A stretch of 64,000 nucleotides of DNA, from positions 238,966,503 to 239,030,502 of the forward strand of contig NC_073692.1 in assembly GCF_029784155.1 (NCBI RefSeq), read 5' to 3'. A model generated the notes under the pieces. The model did not search any database, was not told where the DNA came from, and saw only the letters and a program-made list of their open reading frames with translations. Positions 25,511-36,984 of the stretch are shown here, one piece after another. Origin of the DNA: Uranotaenia lowii. Lineage: Eukaryota > Arthropoda > Insecta > Diptera > Culicidae. The first letter of the stretch is position 1, and each line of letters opens with the position of its first letter. The position numbers were made by a program, and so were the translations under genes.

Positions 25511-26677
25511 TAGTACACTGGTTAAGATGTCGGATTGCCAAGACGATAAAATGATGATGTGAGTTCGACTCTCCCTACAGCAGGATGGTTTTTTTTTATT
25601 CTCTTGGTTCTGGGATAAATTATCCAGTAGGAAGAAAATCCCATAAAATGTGTTCCTTGTTTCGCTTGAATGTAGTGGTCATGCATCATTTTGGTTGGGA
25701 ACTCGAGTCCTTGTGCCAGTAGTGCTTTTTCAAAGGTACCGTAAACTGGGTGAACTTTGATCATTTTTTTCATTCATTTTTGAATATTTTGGGAGGGGTT
25801 GCTTTTTCGTAATACCTAAAAGCTTTTAAACCCTTACTAAGGTGGGGAGTATTAAACATGATCATTGATTGCAGTAAATTCAAACGACATTAATGGTTAT
25901 AATTAAATGTTTGTTACAAAAGCAGATTTCGAGTTTCGGGGTAACTTTGATCACAATGGTTTTTACGTATCTCAACATCTTCAAATTTATTGTTTTGATG
26001 CCATTTAGCACAGAAGGCTCAAAACATCGATAACAGTAATTTTTTGTTTGGACTAAATTGAATTTTCTACGTTTTCTTTCAAAAACAAATATACTCGGAA
26101 GATGGACATTGTTGCTGCATACATTTAGGGGCAAAAATTTTAAACATTTCTCAATATTTTTTTGGCCTCAAAAACAAATAAAATTTTGCCCTCATGCAAT
26201 TCCTTAAGTCTTCGTACTGTTCCCATGTTCTTTTTTCTTCAATCGAAACCATTTGATAGGGGTTTTAGCCATTTTTCTATACGGGCTTTTTCATGGAAAA
26301 TAACCGTTTTTTTTTTCACTATCCAAAAATTATCATAGAACGATCATAAAAATAACACTTAAAAATAACCTAAACCAAGAAGTGAGTTGAACTTCCATAT
26401 TAAACAACCCATCTGCTCCTAAAAGCTTAATTTTGATCAGGAGAGATGTTTGTTTGTGAGCCTTCAAAAAACCAGGTATTTTAAGATTTTAAAATTAAAT
26501 TTTAAGTGATATAGTGAATCCCCGATTTTGTCACCCTCATGATGCATTTTAGGGTGACATATTAGGGACAGTGACAAAATTGGGTAACTTTTCCAAAGCA
26601 TTTTTTTAAAATAATTCTGATGAAATTAATCAGATAACATGATATCTCTCATTTAAAACTTTCATGCCTTGTAGTTA

Positions 26678-27426
26678 GGGGCTGTCCATTAATGATGTCA
26701 CGCGTTAGGGGGGGAGAGGGGGTTTCGATTTTTGTGACAATTTGTGACATGGGGGGAAGGGGAGTCAGCTTGAGCGTGACATCACTTATCATTACAAAAA
26801 AAAGAAGAAAACAGCAAAACAATAACAAATAATTTTATCCTAAATTCAATAAAATTATACTTGCACCATTCATTTGATAAATAATAATATTAATCAGTTT
26901 TGGTTAATTTTATGAGCATAAGAAAGTTCACAAGAACACTCAGGAAAGTCCACCCCACTGAAATTGTGCCAAAACGTGAACAGGAATGCTTGGCTTTTCT
27001 AACCTGTGGAGAAGATTTGGATTCTTCAATCCATTGATTGAAGAAGAGGAACTAAATTTGAATGGTTTCGACATCGTCGCTGATGCTGCAGCTACTGTCT
27101 CGACTTTCCCGGTAATTGATATGGAAAGTCATCAACATGGATTATAGACTCATGATTGAAATGTGTTTTAAGCAATGATTGAAGGCTTGTTAAAAGTTGT
27201 TAACCTTTTTCTCAATTTTTGGAAAAAAAACTGATGAATTTAAAAAAAAGCAACATTTTTAATCAAATTTCTAAAGAGATGAAAATTTTACTCTAGGGGG
27301 GGGGGAGTTAGGACAACGTGACGTAATACAAAAATTGGGGTTACGGAAGATGTGACATAATGTGACAGAGGGGGAGGGAGGGTAAATTTTTTTCCATATT
27401 TTGCGTGACATCATTTCCCTTATGTA
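26678..27426. mobile_element. GTCCATTAATGATGTCACGC element
   Basis: The left end reads GGGGCTGTCCATTAATGATG followed by TCACGCG. The right end reads inward as AATGATGTCACGCA after a diverged tip. G-rich runs (GGGGGGGAGAGGGGG and GAGGGGGAGGGAGGG) with GTGACAT words lie symmetrically near both ends. The right tip is poorly preserved, so that boundary is approximate. Confidence 0.5.
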
Positions 27427-27850
27427 ACGGGAAACCACACGACTTATTATGCCTCTAAAAATGCTTGGATGACACGAGTGATTTTCCAAAGCTGGTCCGG
27501 AAGTAACATTAGATGCAGAATCAGCTGCATCGACTCCAAATAATTCGTGTGATTCTCCAGAAATTTTAAATGATTTTGAAGGTGTACGGATGTTGGACAA
27601 AATAGTTGATTACTGATACTTTACTCAATAGATCATGTCATTCTCCTGCTGCGTATTAGGATAATTCTTCCGCAGAAAACATAGTTAATACTGAAAAAAC
27701 AACCTTGATCATATCAATGTTTAATGTGTCGTTGTTTTTATTATTTTGATTATTATTACCAACTCTATTATTGCTTGTCAACAATCGGACATCTTTCCTT
27801 TGTGACATTCGTAAGTCATGTTCACTATCACTTTCAATTTTTATTATGTA

Positions 27851-28528
27851 GGGGAGAATGCGAATACTTGATCTCTGGGGATGGTTAATTCCTTCCGTAT
27901 ATCGAAACAGAAATGTCTTATAAATATCAAATGTTCTAGAAAAATATACCAAATACAATAAAATAACAATGCTATAATCCCAATAAAAATTTAAACATTT
28001 TTTTTTTCGAGTAATTGAATTTTGTTTGAAAAATGTAACAAAAAGTGATTTCAAGAATTTTTTTTAGTTTTAAAATGTTTCTCACATGAAAAAAAATTAT
28101 GTGTTGTCTAAATATACTGTATTTATCAAAAACAAACGGAAAATTGCGCCTTAAAGTATGCAATAACTCTAGAGTAGTTTACAAACTTTTAGAATTATCT
28201 TTGTCTAATACTTAAAACTTGGAAAATGAGAACTAATATTGCAAAAAACTAGCCAACGAACCTTTTAGCTACGGATTTTACTAGATTTTTGCCTAGGGTC
28301 AGGGCACCCAGAATTAAGGATCGAGTCTCCTTTAGTAAAGGATCAAATCTCCTGTATATTTTGAAAAAATCAAAAAAATTTTAGTCTCATGAAAATGCAT
28401 TTAGCCCATCTACGAGTTCATGTTTCGTTCTATCTTTTGGAGCATATAAACTTGAAATTACACGCTGTCAGAAAATGCAAAAGATGGCGAGTTGCTAGAA
28501 AAGGTGATCAAGTATCCCTATTCTCCCC
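27851..28528. mobile_element. TAGGGGAGA MITE, copy 2
   Basis: A 678-bp relative of the element at 3933-4866. The left end reads GGGGAGAATGCGAATACTTG and the right end reads inward as GGGGAGAATAGGGATACTTG; TA is at 27849-27850 and 28529-28530. Interior blocks shared with copy 1 include AATGTTCTAGAAAAAT and CGCTGTCAGAAAATG. It is the innermost member of the nest. Confidence 0.8.
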
Positions 28529-28903
28529 TATAGCTATGTTCCTTAAGAATAATGTCAATTAACGCGATAGGTATCAATTTATAACTAACCCAACAGAATA
28601 AGGTTTTAATCTGAGTTTTTTGACATTGAATCAAATATGGTGACAAAAAAGATGACAAAATCGGGGTTAGACAAAATCGGGGGCAGACATAATCGGTGCG
28701 TGACAAAATCGAGGATTCACTGTATAAAAAATCTCCTAATAAAAACTAAATTTAGCCCATTTGTAACTCAATTTACAGGCTTTCAAACGTAGTAAACAGT
28801 TTTCAGATATTTTAACTTCATACTTAGTTAATGATGCTTATCTTCAAAAATTTCATGTTGATCAAAGTTACCCCGCTGATCAAAGTTCTCCCAGTTTACG
28901 GTA

Positions 28904-31900
28904 CCGTCTTCGGCACAGTGCACATTTCAGCGCATTTTCGGCACAGAGATTTGCTAAATAGTCATTGGATTTTTGCAATCTCTTCTGTGGGTGTAGGTAC
29001 TTTGGATACCTATGGGTGTGGTTCTATGAAAAAAGAAAATGAAAAAACTATCTGTTTTGATGACAATTAAATGTGCATTGTTTGATTGCGGGACACCCTA
29101 TTTTATCATGAAAGAAATATGAGGTCATCAGAGCCGAATGGGGTATAAGTGCCTAAGCTACCGATTTTTAATTAATAGTTCCAAACGGTTCTGCATATTT
29201 AATTCTATATTTGGTGAATTTTTCTAATTTCTATAATTTTACTTACTATACCATACTTTATCGTTCGAATAAAAACACAAATTTTCAAAAAAAAAAATTG
29301 TGGAAAATGTCCAGAACACAAAAAATACGATCTACAAAAAATACGATCTACGAAGCTAAACCGTAAAATAAAAAAAGACACATGAAACAATAAATCAAAA
29401 GTGGAGATTTTGTGTATTATAACTACTGTCATTTAGAGTTTTGAGTGTCAAGGAGGGATAATAAGTATTTATAAATGATGTTTAATATGAAGAAATAAGC
29501 GCTTTGACGACTTTTTAAAGCCGTAGCATATACATCTAACTTTTTAGAGTAATTTTGTGCTATATCAGACAAAATATTCCTGGCGTCAAAGAATTTAAAA
29601 AGCGCAAACATTATTTTTTTAAATATATAATTGTCATACATGACATAATGACATCGTAAACACAATGGAATTGGTAAAAAATAAGCCTGAAAAATATTTT
29701 CCAACACTGGACTTTGTGAATTCATCAATATGGCATCATTTTTCACCTTTCGATTTTGCAACCAACATGGCGTTTATCAATTAAGTATCGGGTAGCTTTA
29801 GGTTTATTACAGTTTTATCAAAGCAATATAAAAAGCTGAAATTTTTAAGTTTCTCTCGCAAGGCATCTAATTACACGCATGAGATGAGTTCCTCATTTTT
29901 TAGTAGCTAACCACTATTTAGTCCAGTTAATGAGAGCAGTATTTTTCAATGAAATAATTCTCGGATTGATCATAACTGACCGGTGGCATGAAACCATAAG
30001 TTGAAGGCGAATTTCGTTGCCTGACGCCATCTTGAATTTAAAGAAGGCGGCTTTCGCTTATCTTAAAAATGCTGTAAATCACTGAAAATCAAATGAAAAC
30101 CCCAAAATACGGCTTGAAAAGGGTTCAACGAATAGAAGTCGAACTTCACTACCTGATGCAATCTAGAAATACAAGATGACTGAAAATGAAAACCCCACAA
30201 TACGAGTATTAGTTGAAAGAGTGAAACAATTTACTTGAGTATAATTTACTTTAAATTGCATGAATCCCGCACAACATGAGCTAATGCTGTAAATGTTCGA
30301 AATTTAAAACAAAATAAAACAACTCGAAAAAATGATAAAAAGGTTAAATATGTAAAAAAAACTCCTAGGAAATAATTGAGAAAAAAAAATCAAAGTAAAT
30401 AAAATTTAGAAAAACGAAGAATAATAATATTAAAAAAAAACAATACGAGGTCAAACTAAACAGTTAAAAAATATTCAAATTAAAACTAGATTGGTAAAAA
30501 ACTAGCAGGATCAGGATGTGTATGAATGAAACTGGATTCAACAAGATAAAAAATGATAACTAGATTAAATCAATAATAAAGCTATAAAAAACGGTTGAAG
30601 GTGGAAAATTATTGATTTTGATGAACAAAAAATCTGCCTAATTAATATACAACCAAAACATGAGCCCAGCTCACCCGAGCTAGGAAGATACAGTTGTTTG
30701 GAAACAGCAATTTTCCTTAGTTTTTTTTGTAAACCTCGTTTCTGTCTGAATATTTTCATTAAGGATGTTCCACGAAACTGTACCATTTCAAATGGCTCGA
30801 AACTCTTTCAAACATTCTTTTCATTTATAAGCTCTGCCCGAAAAACAATCTTTAGAAAACTGAAAATTTGGATATATTTTTTATTAATTGAACCCAACTA
30901 AGTGTTTATGGTTAGCTTCTACAATGTTGACTTCTTCAACAAAATTACTATATTTTTTACAATCTAAAAACTTGATGACAACATAATAGCACTCAAGTGA
31001 AAATTACATAAAAGAATTCAATCTCACTACTAGGTGATTTGATCACTTTTATGAAAAGTTCATTTTGAAGTGCTTGTAATTTAGATAAAATGTCTAAGAT
31101 TCAATAGGTACAAACTGAAAATAAAGACGAGCAGAATTAATAGTGTCTGGTATAAAATGCCATTTCGCTAAGCGCCAATAAATTGGCTAACTTCTTGATA
31201 GCGAATGAATTTTGTTGCTAAATTTTTAAATAGTTAGCGAATAGGAATGTTACTCTAAGTGAAATTTTCGCTAATGAAAAAAGCGAAAAATCTCATAACT
31301 TTCAATCGTTTGAAAGCCTACAAATAGAGTTTTAAATAGGTTAAATTTGGTCTGCAATGTTTGTTGTTGTAAAAAATGTAATATATTATTCCTAAATTGT
31401 CTAGTTTTCTAAAGGATCACAAACAACACCTCTCTTGATCAATTGAAAGTATCAAGAAATAAACAGGATTTGAAAGCTTAACTTTTTATCTTGGTTAAGG
31501 TATAGCTCTAGTGTTATTTTTATGATAATTTTGCGATTATTTTTAGATAACCAAAATACAAAAATGTGTACATTTCTAACTTTTTGTATAAGTTGAAATA
31601 TCTCAGTTATTTGTGGATCCGTTTTGACAATAACTACAAAAAAAAATAGTTGTGAGGCAGTATTAATATGATTCCCAATTTAGGAAAAACGGTTGAAGTG
31701 TGTTAAAATTACAACAGAACTTAAAGTATCAAACCATTTAATTTTTATAAATCCTTTATAATCATCATAAAAAAATTTGAACTGTGTTATGTTATGTTGA
31801 TGTTGATTTATTCTATAAAAAATTTAATAATGTATGCTTTAAATCGAGAACAGTTCTCGACATCATTCATAAACTTCACTAATTAATGAGCTGGCTGCGA

Positions 31901-32259
31901 GCAGTGCAACAAATGATGTCATTATAATGAGGTCAATTTTCTCACGATTATCTTTTACAGCCTTTCTCCGAAGCTAATGAGATCAAATTGACCACTGCTT
32001 TCGTCTCCAGCCAGATAGAAGTCCGTCGCGGCCTGGCCATGAAGATGTAAATGTGTTCTGCACATTTTGCATGAACATCCCGAAGGGAATTCCGCAAAGT
32101 GTCATTAGAGGAAGCTTCCTTGCAGAGGTCCCGTTTTTCCTTTCCAGCTTCAAGTCACCCAAAAGCAATCTTGTAGCTACTTACTAGGTCCAATCCAGTT
32201 GTTCCCATCAACAGTTGGGGATATAGTTGCATGACAAGCTCAGGGCTAACAGTAAATAT
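28904..32259. other. AT-rich DNA with one short tandem duplication, no gene seen
   Basis: Nothing coding is recognisable. Around 30012-30240 a unit of about 132 bp is repeated twice: CCTGACGCCATCTTG at 30020 and CCTGATGCAATCTAG at 30152, with GAAAACCCCAAAATACG and GAAAACCCCACAATACG following. 31160-31290 has several TAGCGAAT-like words that recall the subterminal repeats of the hAT-type MITE at 39.7 kb and may be a fragment of a relative. 31880-32260 is GC-richer and unassigned. Confidence 0.45.
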
Positions 32260-32559
32260 AACCGACGACTAGCGGCGACTCTCCATAGCGGAATTCCTGT
32301 TCATTTGCGAATGCAAACCTTCAACAGGAACTAAACTAGTAAATGACTTCACGCAATCTTCCCTCCGGACGGAGAAAGGTGGAGCAGAGAAAAAAAAAAT
32401 CAAAACCAGATCACCGCACTACTTTCCATAAAACAAGTTCATTTGAGTACCATCTCAATGCAATGTTGCCATGCATGTTTAGTCATGTTATTGCGTACAC
32501 ATATCTGCATCGTGTACGAAAGAAATCCAACCGTGAGAGGGTGTGGGAGGAAAAGGGAT

Positions 32560-32957
32560 GAATTCGTGTCTTCTCCCGCTACACCCAATGGACAGCATCC
32601 AGAAGATGTTGAAAATCTAAAACAGGTCGCGTCTCGGAATCATGCAATATTTAGATTACGCGCGTCGCTGTTTGCTAATCTTGAAGTCAGCTGAGGGCTG
32701 CTCGCTGGTAGGTTCGTAATCGTAACCTGGAAGATCCGGAGCTGTTTGCCGATGCCTTTAAATCTGCTAACTCAAACATGACCATCTTGAGATATGTAGG
32801 GCTCTTTGGCATCAGGGCAGCAGCCGCGCGAATTTGAACGATTACGGCAACAATCGGAGAGGACGGTGATGCATTCAAAACATCTCAGCCAACTGAAGAG
32901 ATGGAAAAATGTTTTACATTTTGTGATAAGTCGCCTGTTTCTCGGCCAGTTGACTAA
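32560..32957 (+). pseudogene. possible decayed coding segment, family unknown
   Basis: Two frames join to give protein-like text. 32560-32694 reads PNGQHPEDVENLKQVASR and FRLRASLFANLEVS before a stop. After a shift, 32712-32834 reads VRNRNLEDPELFADAFKS and NMTILRYVGLFGIRAAAARI, then a TGA (32835-32837), and the same frame stays open as TITATIGEDGDAF to a TAA at 32955-32957. The opposite strand is also open at 32687-32878, so the direction is uncertain. I do not recognise the family; it could be part of a lost host gene or an element gag. Confidence is low because no splice sites or partner motifs support it. Confidence 0.25.
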
Positions 32958-33319
32958 ATTTGATTTCTAGGAAAACCCTTTTGAAGGGATCAATCTTCAA
33001 AACAACACTCAACGAAAAACATCTCAAACGTGAATCGTGATCATGAAAATCATCCTCGTTTCGAGGAAATCAACGAAAGCCGCTTCTATCTTTATCAAGT
33101 TAGCCACATCGGCCAATCATCGGAAAAGTCTTAGGATGGCTTAGGCCCCAAAAGCACCGTTGTTTGACCTATGACACCGACTAGGTTATCTGGCCAATAT
33201 TCTCATAACCCTTGCAGACTGTGTTCGTTGAGCGAGCAGCATTAGACTCAGACGTGTTCTCAGCTGGCATCTTCCAAGACTGACCTGACTCGTTGGCCAA
33301 AATCCGCAATCGATATCCG

Positions 33320-33362
33320 CAGGTCGTCGTCGTCGTCATCATCGTTGTTGTTGTTGTTGTCG
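33320..33362. repeat. GTC/TTG trinucleotide microsatellite
   Basis: A run of GTC units passes through CATCATC into repeated TTG. It creates an artificial valine-rich start for the 143-codon frame at 33293-33724, which I do not accept as a gene. Confidence 0.8.
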
Positions 33363-34377
33363 GTGAGTTGATGAGGCTTATAAACCGATCATCATTAAGA
33401 TTGCGCGCTTCTCAAAGATCCCTGCCCCGTAACGTGACTAAGTCTGATGGACCTTTCCCTCAACTCTCAACTACTGCTGCTGCTTCTGATTGTCGGTTTT
33501 TATTAGGTGCACCATTCCTGGCATTCCTCCAAACCGTCACGAATCGTGATGGAGTTGTCTCTAGGCCAGTCAATCAGGTTCGATCAGCAGCGAGCGAGAA
33601 CGGTGTCATTAGATATTTTAATGGCGATTTCTTACCTACAAACACACTGCTGGTGGTGGCGTCTGGGAATTTCGAAACAAAAGAAAGGAGCGGTAATTTG
33701 GCGAAATGCCATTTGATTGAGTGATCTACCCTTATTGATGATTAGGTTTCCGGATAACATCAATCAAGTATCTTATCGACCTTTGATAGACTTTCCTAGG
33801 GGTATCAATGTGATTCAATAGGATTTTTTCCTACTTCCACTGAATTTGTTCGTTTGGTTTAAAATTTTACCTATATACAGAGTTCTATAAATTCTATAAA
33901 TACCTTAGCAAGGTAATTGAAAACAAATCTAAAGCCTGTACATAAGACTGGCACAGAAAAAGAAAAATCCTCATATTTAACGCTGCACCTCCAAGATTTG
34001 TGCCTTTAAGTGAAAAAATGATTTTCAGCAAAATTAGCTTATTTGGGTCAAGCATGAGCTTGCGCAAAGAAATTCAAACTTGTTTGGAGATTTTCAGCGA
34101 AATGTTGGATAAATCAACATACTCTCATTCTGTTTGTTCTAAAATATATTTCCAGTATGCTAGAAAGCTCAAAATTGCGGAGTTTATAGCTCATATAATG
34201 AGGAACAAGGTTGTAGAATATTGTGATATGATGATATATTCGTGAATGCGTGATTTTTATAATTTCATGGATATATACACCGTTCACGATATGTCGAGTT
34301 TCAAGAAGTTTTTGTTGAATGAAGCTCGTATTATACATACTTGGCTGACGGTTTTAGAGCGGGTTATGGGTATAACC

Positions 34378-34620
34378 ACAACCCAGCAAACATGAAATCG
34401 TTTCAGAAATGATAACTTAAGTCGTTTACAATGATGTGGCGAATCGCAATTCCAACTGCATTGTGAAAAGATCGTGTAAAATGTCGTTTGAAGTCAGTTA
34501 AAATCGGATATGATAAAAAGTCCGCCATGTTTGTAAATGTTGAAATGATATTGCTCCCGCGCGGGTTTCAAGTGGGAAAATCATCGTCATGCTCTCTCTG
34601 CAACCAGCAGTGCATCCAGA
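34378..34620. repeat. end of a CCCAGCAAACATGAAATCG-type element
   Basis: 34383-34402 reads CCCAGCAAACATGAAATCGT, the style of tip seen in mosquito MITEs, and is followed by ATCGTTT/AATCGC words that recur. I could not find the inverted partner nearby, so only one end is reported. Confidence 0.3.
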
Positions 34621-35688
34621 TGGCTTAAAAATAGATGGGAATTGAAAAACATTAACCAATGAGAAAACTTGAAAATATTGTCGCTGGCAACGATTTAAAG
34701 GCTATGAGAGCAAAATCTTGCACTCTCCTGCATTTTTTTCCGATAGGTACGAATAAGATGTCACTTAGCGCCCAATTGGTGTAGTTTTCGTCGCGTAAGA
34801 AACATATAAAATTTATGTATGTATATTGCCTTCACTTTGGTAGGAAGATGCGTTTTTTTTTCAACTTCCAAACGATCATTTTATAATACATAGGAACCTA
34901 TATCAAAACAGCTTTAGAATATGGTAAAAAAAATGTTTGCTGTGAAAACAATAAAATAATTTTAGAAACTTGACGTGGTTCTTTCTAGTGATTCAAGAAT
35001 CGATTAAAATGAAATAAAAATTACCTGGGATTTTTTTTATATCATATATTGCTCTAAGCCCATTCACATTACTATTCAAAGCTTTCCTTAGCAAAAATTT
35101 AAAAATTGTGACTTTTTGATACAGTAAAACTTAATAACTTTGGGAGAAGTAGGCGATGGTTTTTTGGTGTTTTTTTCGCTGCGTCATGGTGAAAATTAAA
35201 TTTTTGAAGCTTAAGTAGTTTCTTATTGTAAAATTGAGATTTTTTCTTGAATTAGTGGATAATGCATAGAAATCAATGATTGCATGTTTCATTCCCAAGT
35301 AACACAGATCAAGCCAATTGGCTTTTTTGAGTTTTAATATTGTTTGATGAAGACTTTTCGATGACATCCAATTTTAAAACGGTTTTATTGTAACATAGGA
35401 AATGCTTCATTTATCGTGTGTTTTAAAAGAGCCCTGAAAATTTTGCTAAAACTTTAATAAAACGCTATCTTAAGAGCGTATGTTGTAAAAAAGTTGCAAA
35501 AGTATTGTTAAAGATTCATTAAAACACATACTTTCTTGTTTTTATTAGAGCTTTAATACCAGTTTTAATAATGCGCTTATTGTGCTTTTAAAACTAGCGT
35601 TCAAGCCAAGTTGAAAAACTGTTTTATTGCAAAGTTCTTCGAAATAACAGGTTACCTCATCCGCCATATTGGTTGGCAGATTTCCAGA

Positions 35689-36984
35689 ATGATGACGTAG
35701 TTGTTATGAAAAATGACGAGCATTGTATTGAATTCTACAGTTTTTCCATGAAAAATATTTTTGATGACAGTAATTTGTACGCCACTGCCCTCAAATGCAT
35801 AAATTCGACTTCCCAGATTTATGAGCTTCTTAAAACAATACGATTTGGTTTGTGGTTCTGCATAAAATGCGAATTAACCTCGGAAATATCTAAATTTTGG
35901 TAGAAACTGTAATTATTGGAAACTATTTTCAAGTATATTGTAAGCTTAAAATGGAAAATATTGCAAGAAAACACATCTAATAGTCCTAATAAATCATTTA
36001 ACACGCAAATTTTGAGTTTATTAGCAGTAAAAAAATTAATTGATAAATCATCTTTTCTCGTAACTATTTTCTTATTCGAGTTTTGGAATGATTCCAAGCT
36101 CTTTATTTAATATATTTCATATTGAAATCAATTGATTCAACACTAACTTTAGTTCCTTGAGGGGGGGGGGGGGTAGGGTCTAACGGGTATAAAAAAACAC
36201 CATTTTCACGATTTTTTTCTAGAACTATCGTTCAAACAAATGTATTCAAATTTATTGCATTATACAAAGCATTTTTAAAAGAACATTTAGTAATTTTTTC
36301 GTTGAAACATATTGAAAAATGAGCCGGTGACGGAGCACTTTCGAGGATGCCTTTTAGAAAACAGGATTTTCGGTGGACACTGTATCTCAGCACAGAATCA
36401 TCTGAAGTCCAAAAATCAGAGCAAAATATTTATAATTGATGTTTTTCTGGACCCCAACGTTTTTATTTAACTTAAAAATTTTTTTATGAAATTTTTGTGG
36501 CTGTTTGAAGTAAAAACTACGATTTTTCACGAAAAAATCCGCCATTTTTCACCTGTAAAATCTCCCCAAAGTAAAATAAAAACAAAAAAGAAAAACGTTG
36601 GCGTCTGGTATTTTATATGTAGAAAATATGTTCCAAATTTGAAAAGAATCGGATAAGTAGTTTTCAAATGACGATGTTCACGGAGAAAAACGCGTTTGAA
36701 GTTTCTGCTCTTGCTTTCTTGCAGTATTAGATAGGAGGATACAAAGGCCAATAATTTCTACAGTTTTGCTTCAATTGACTTGAAAATTTGACATTCTTGA
36801 AATGTTTTACAATAAGAAAATAAAAAAATAAAAAAATCGATTTTTTGAAAGTGTTAGACCCTACCCACCACCCTCCCCCCCTTAACACTAATTACTGAAC
36901 TGTTAAATGCAAATGACGAAAAACGTAGATATAATTTTTTTCCTATGGAATGCATGAAGAATCTCATAACAACTACGTCATCAT
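35689..36984. mobile_element. element with perfect 21-bp inverted ends
   Basis: 35689-35709 and 36964-36984 are exact inverted copies over 21 bp (core GATGACGTAGTTGTTATGA), with weaker pairing just inside. No target duplication is apparent next to them. The reading frames inside are short and unrecognised. A second inverted element lies within at about 36159-36883. Confidence 0.6.
36159..36883. mobile_element. G-run element (GGGTAGGGTCTAAC ends)
   Basis: The left end is a run of G followed by TAGGGTCTAACGGG. The right end reads inward as GGGGGGGAGGGTGG then GGGTAGGGTCTAACAC. AACACTAA occurs at 36139-36146 and 36884-36891 and could be an 8-bp target duplication, but 12 bases separate the left copy from the G-run. 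No coding capacity. Confidence 0.5.

Larger units (their letters stand above)
24350..25735 (+). repeat. tRNA-derived SINE-like unit, split by a mariner element
   Basis: 25511-25571 has the two internal Pol III promoter boxes of a tRNA: TAGTACACTGG just after the mariner end and GAGTTCGACTC at 25561-25571. The sequence before the mariner (CTGCATGAAGCTCAAG, 24355-24370) supplies the 5' part once the duplicated TA is removed. The tail to about 25735 is non-tRNA sequence. Its end at 25735 abuts the GTACCGTAAACTGG element. Confidence 0.5.
26512..28722. mobile_element. pogo/Tigger-like element inside the previous one
   Basis: The tips read TAGTGAATCCCCGATTTTGT and, from the right inward, CAGTGAATCCTCGATTTTGT; TA lies at 26510-26511 and 28723-28724. 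CAGTGAATCC tips with TA duplications are typical of pogo-like elements. Possible coding remnants: FSKAGPEVTLDAESAASTP and on to a stop near 27490-27616, and NLWRRFGFFNPLIEEEE near 26998-27050, both of which weakly recall the C-terminal WrkaGF region of Tigger-type transposases. These protein calls are weak. Two MITEs are nested inside (26678-27426 and 27851-28528). Confidence 0.7.
25739..28901. mobile_element. GTACCGTAAACTGG element, copy 1, with nested insertions
   Basis: The left tip reads CCGTAAACTGGGTGAACTTT and the right tip reads inward as CCGTAAACTGGGAGAACTTT, with TA at 25737-25738 and 28902-28903. The motif TTTGATCA recurs near both ends. Removing the insertion at 26512-28722 leaves about 950 bp, matching the uninterrupted copy at 62206-63120 almost throughout. 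There is no transposase of its own. Confidence 0.85.

Noticed and set aside
27656..28054. 132-codon minus-strand frame
   Set aside because: It runs from one element into the MITE at 27851-28528, so it is a chance frame over an insertion border.
33293..33724. 143-codon frame starting valine-rich
   Set aside because: The start is translated microsatellite, there is no ATG at the start, and the rest resembles no family.
36147..36883. piggyBac-type TTAA insertion for the G-run element
   Set aside because: TTAA is present only on the right side; the left side reads TTGA, so the duplication does not hold.
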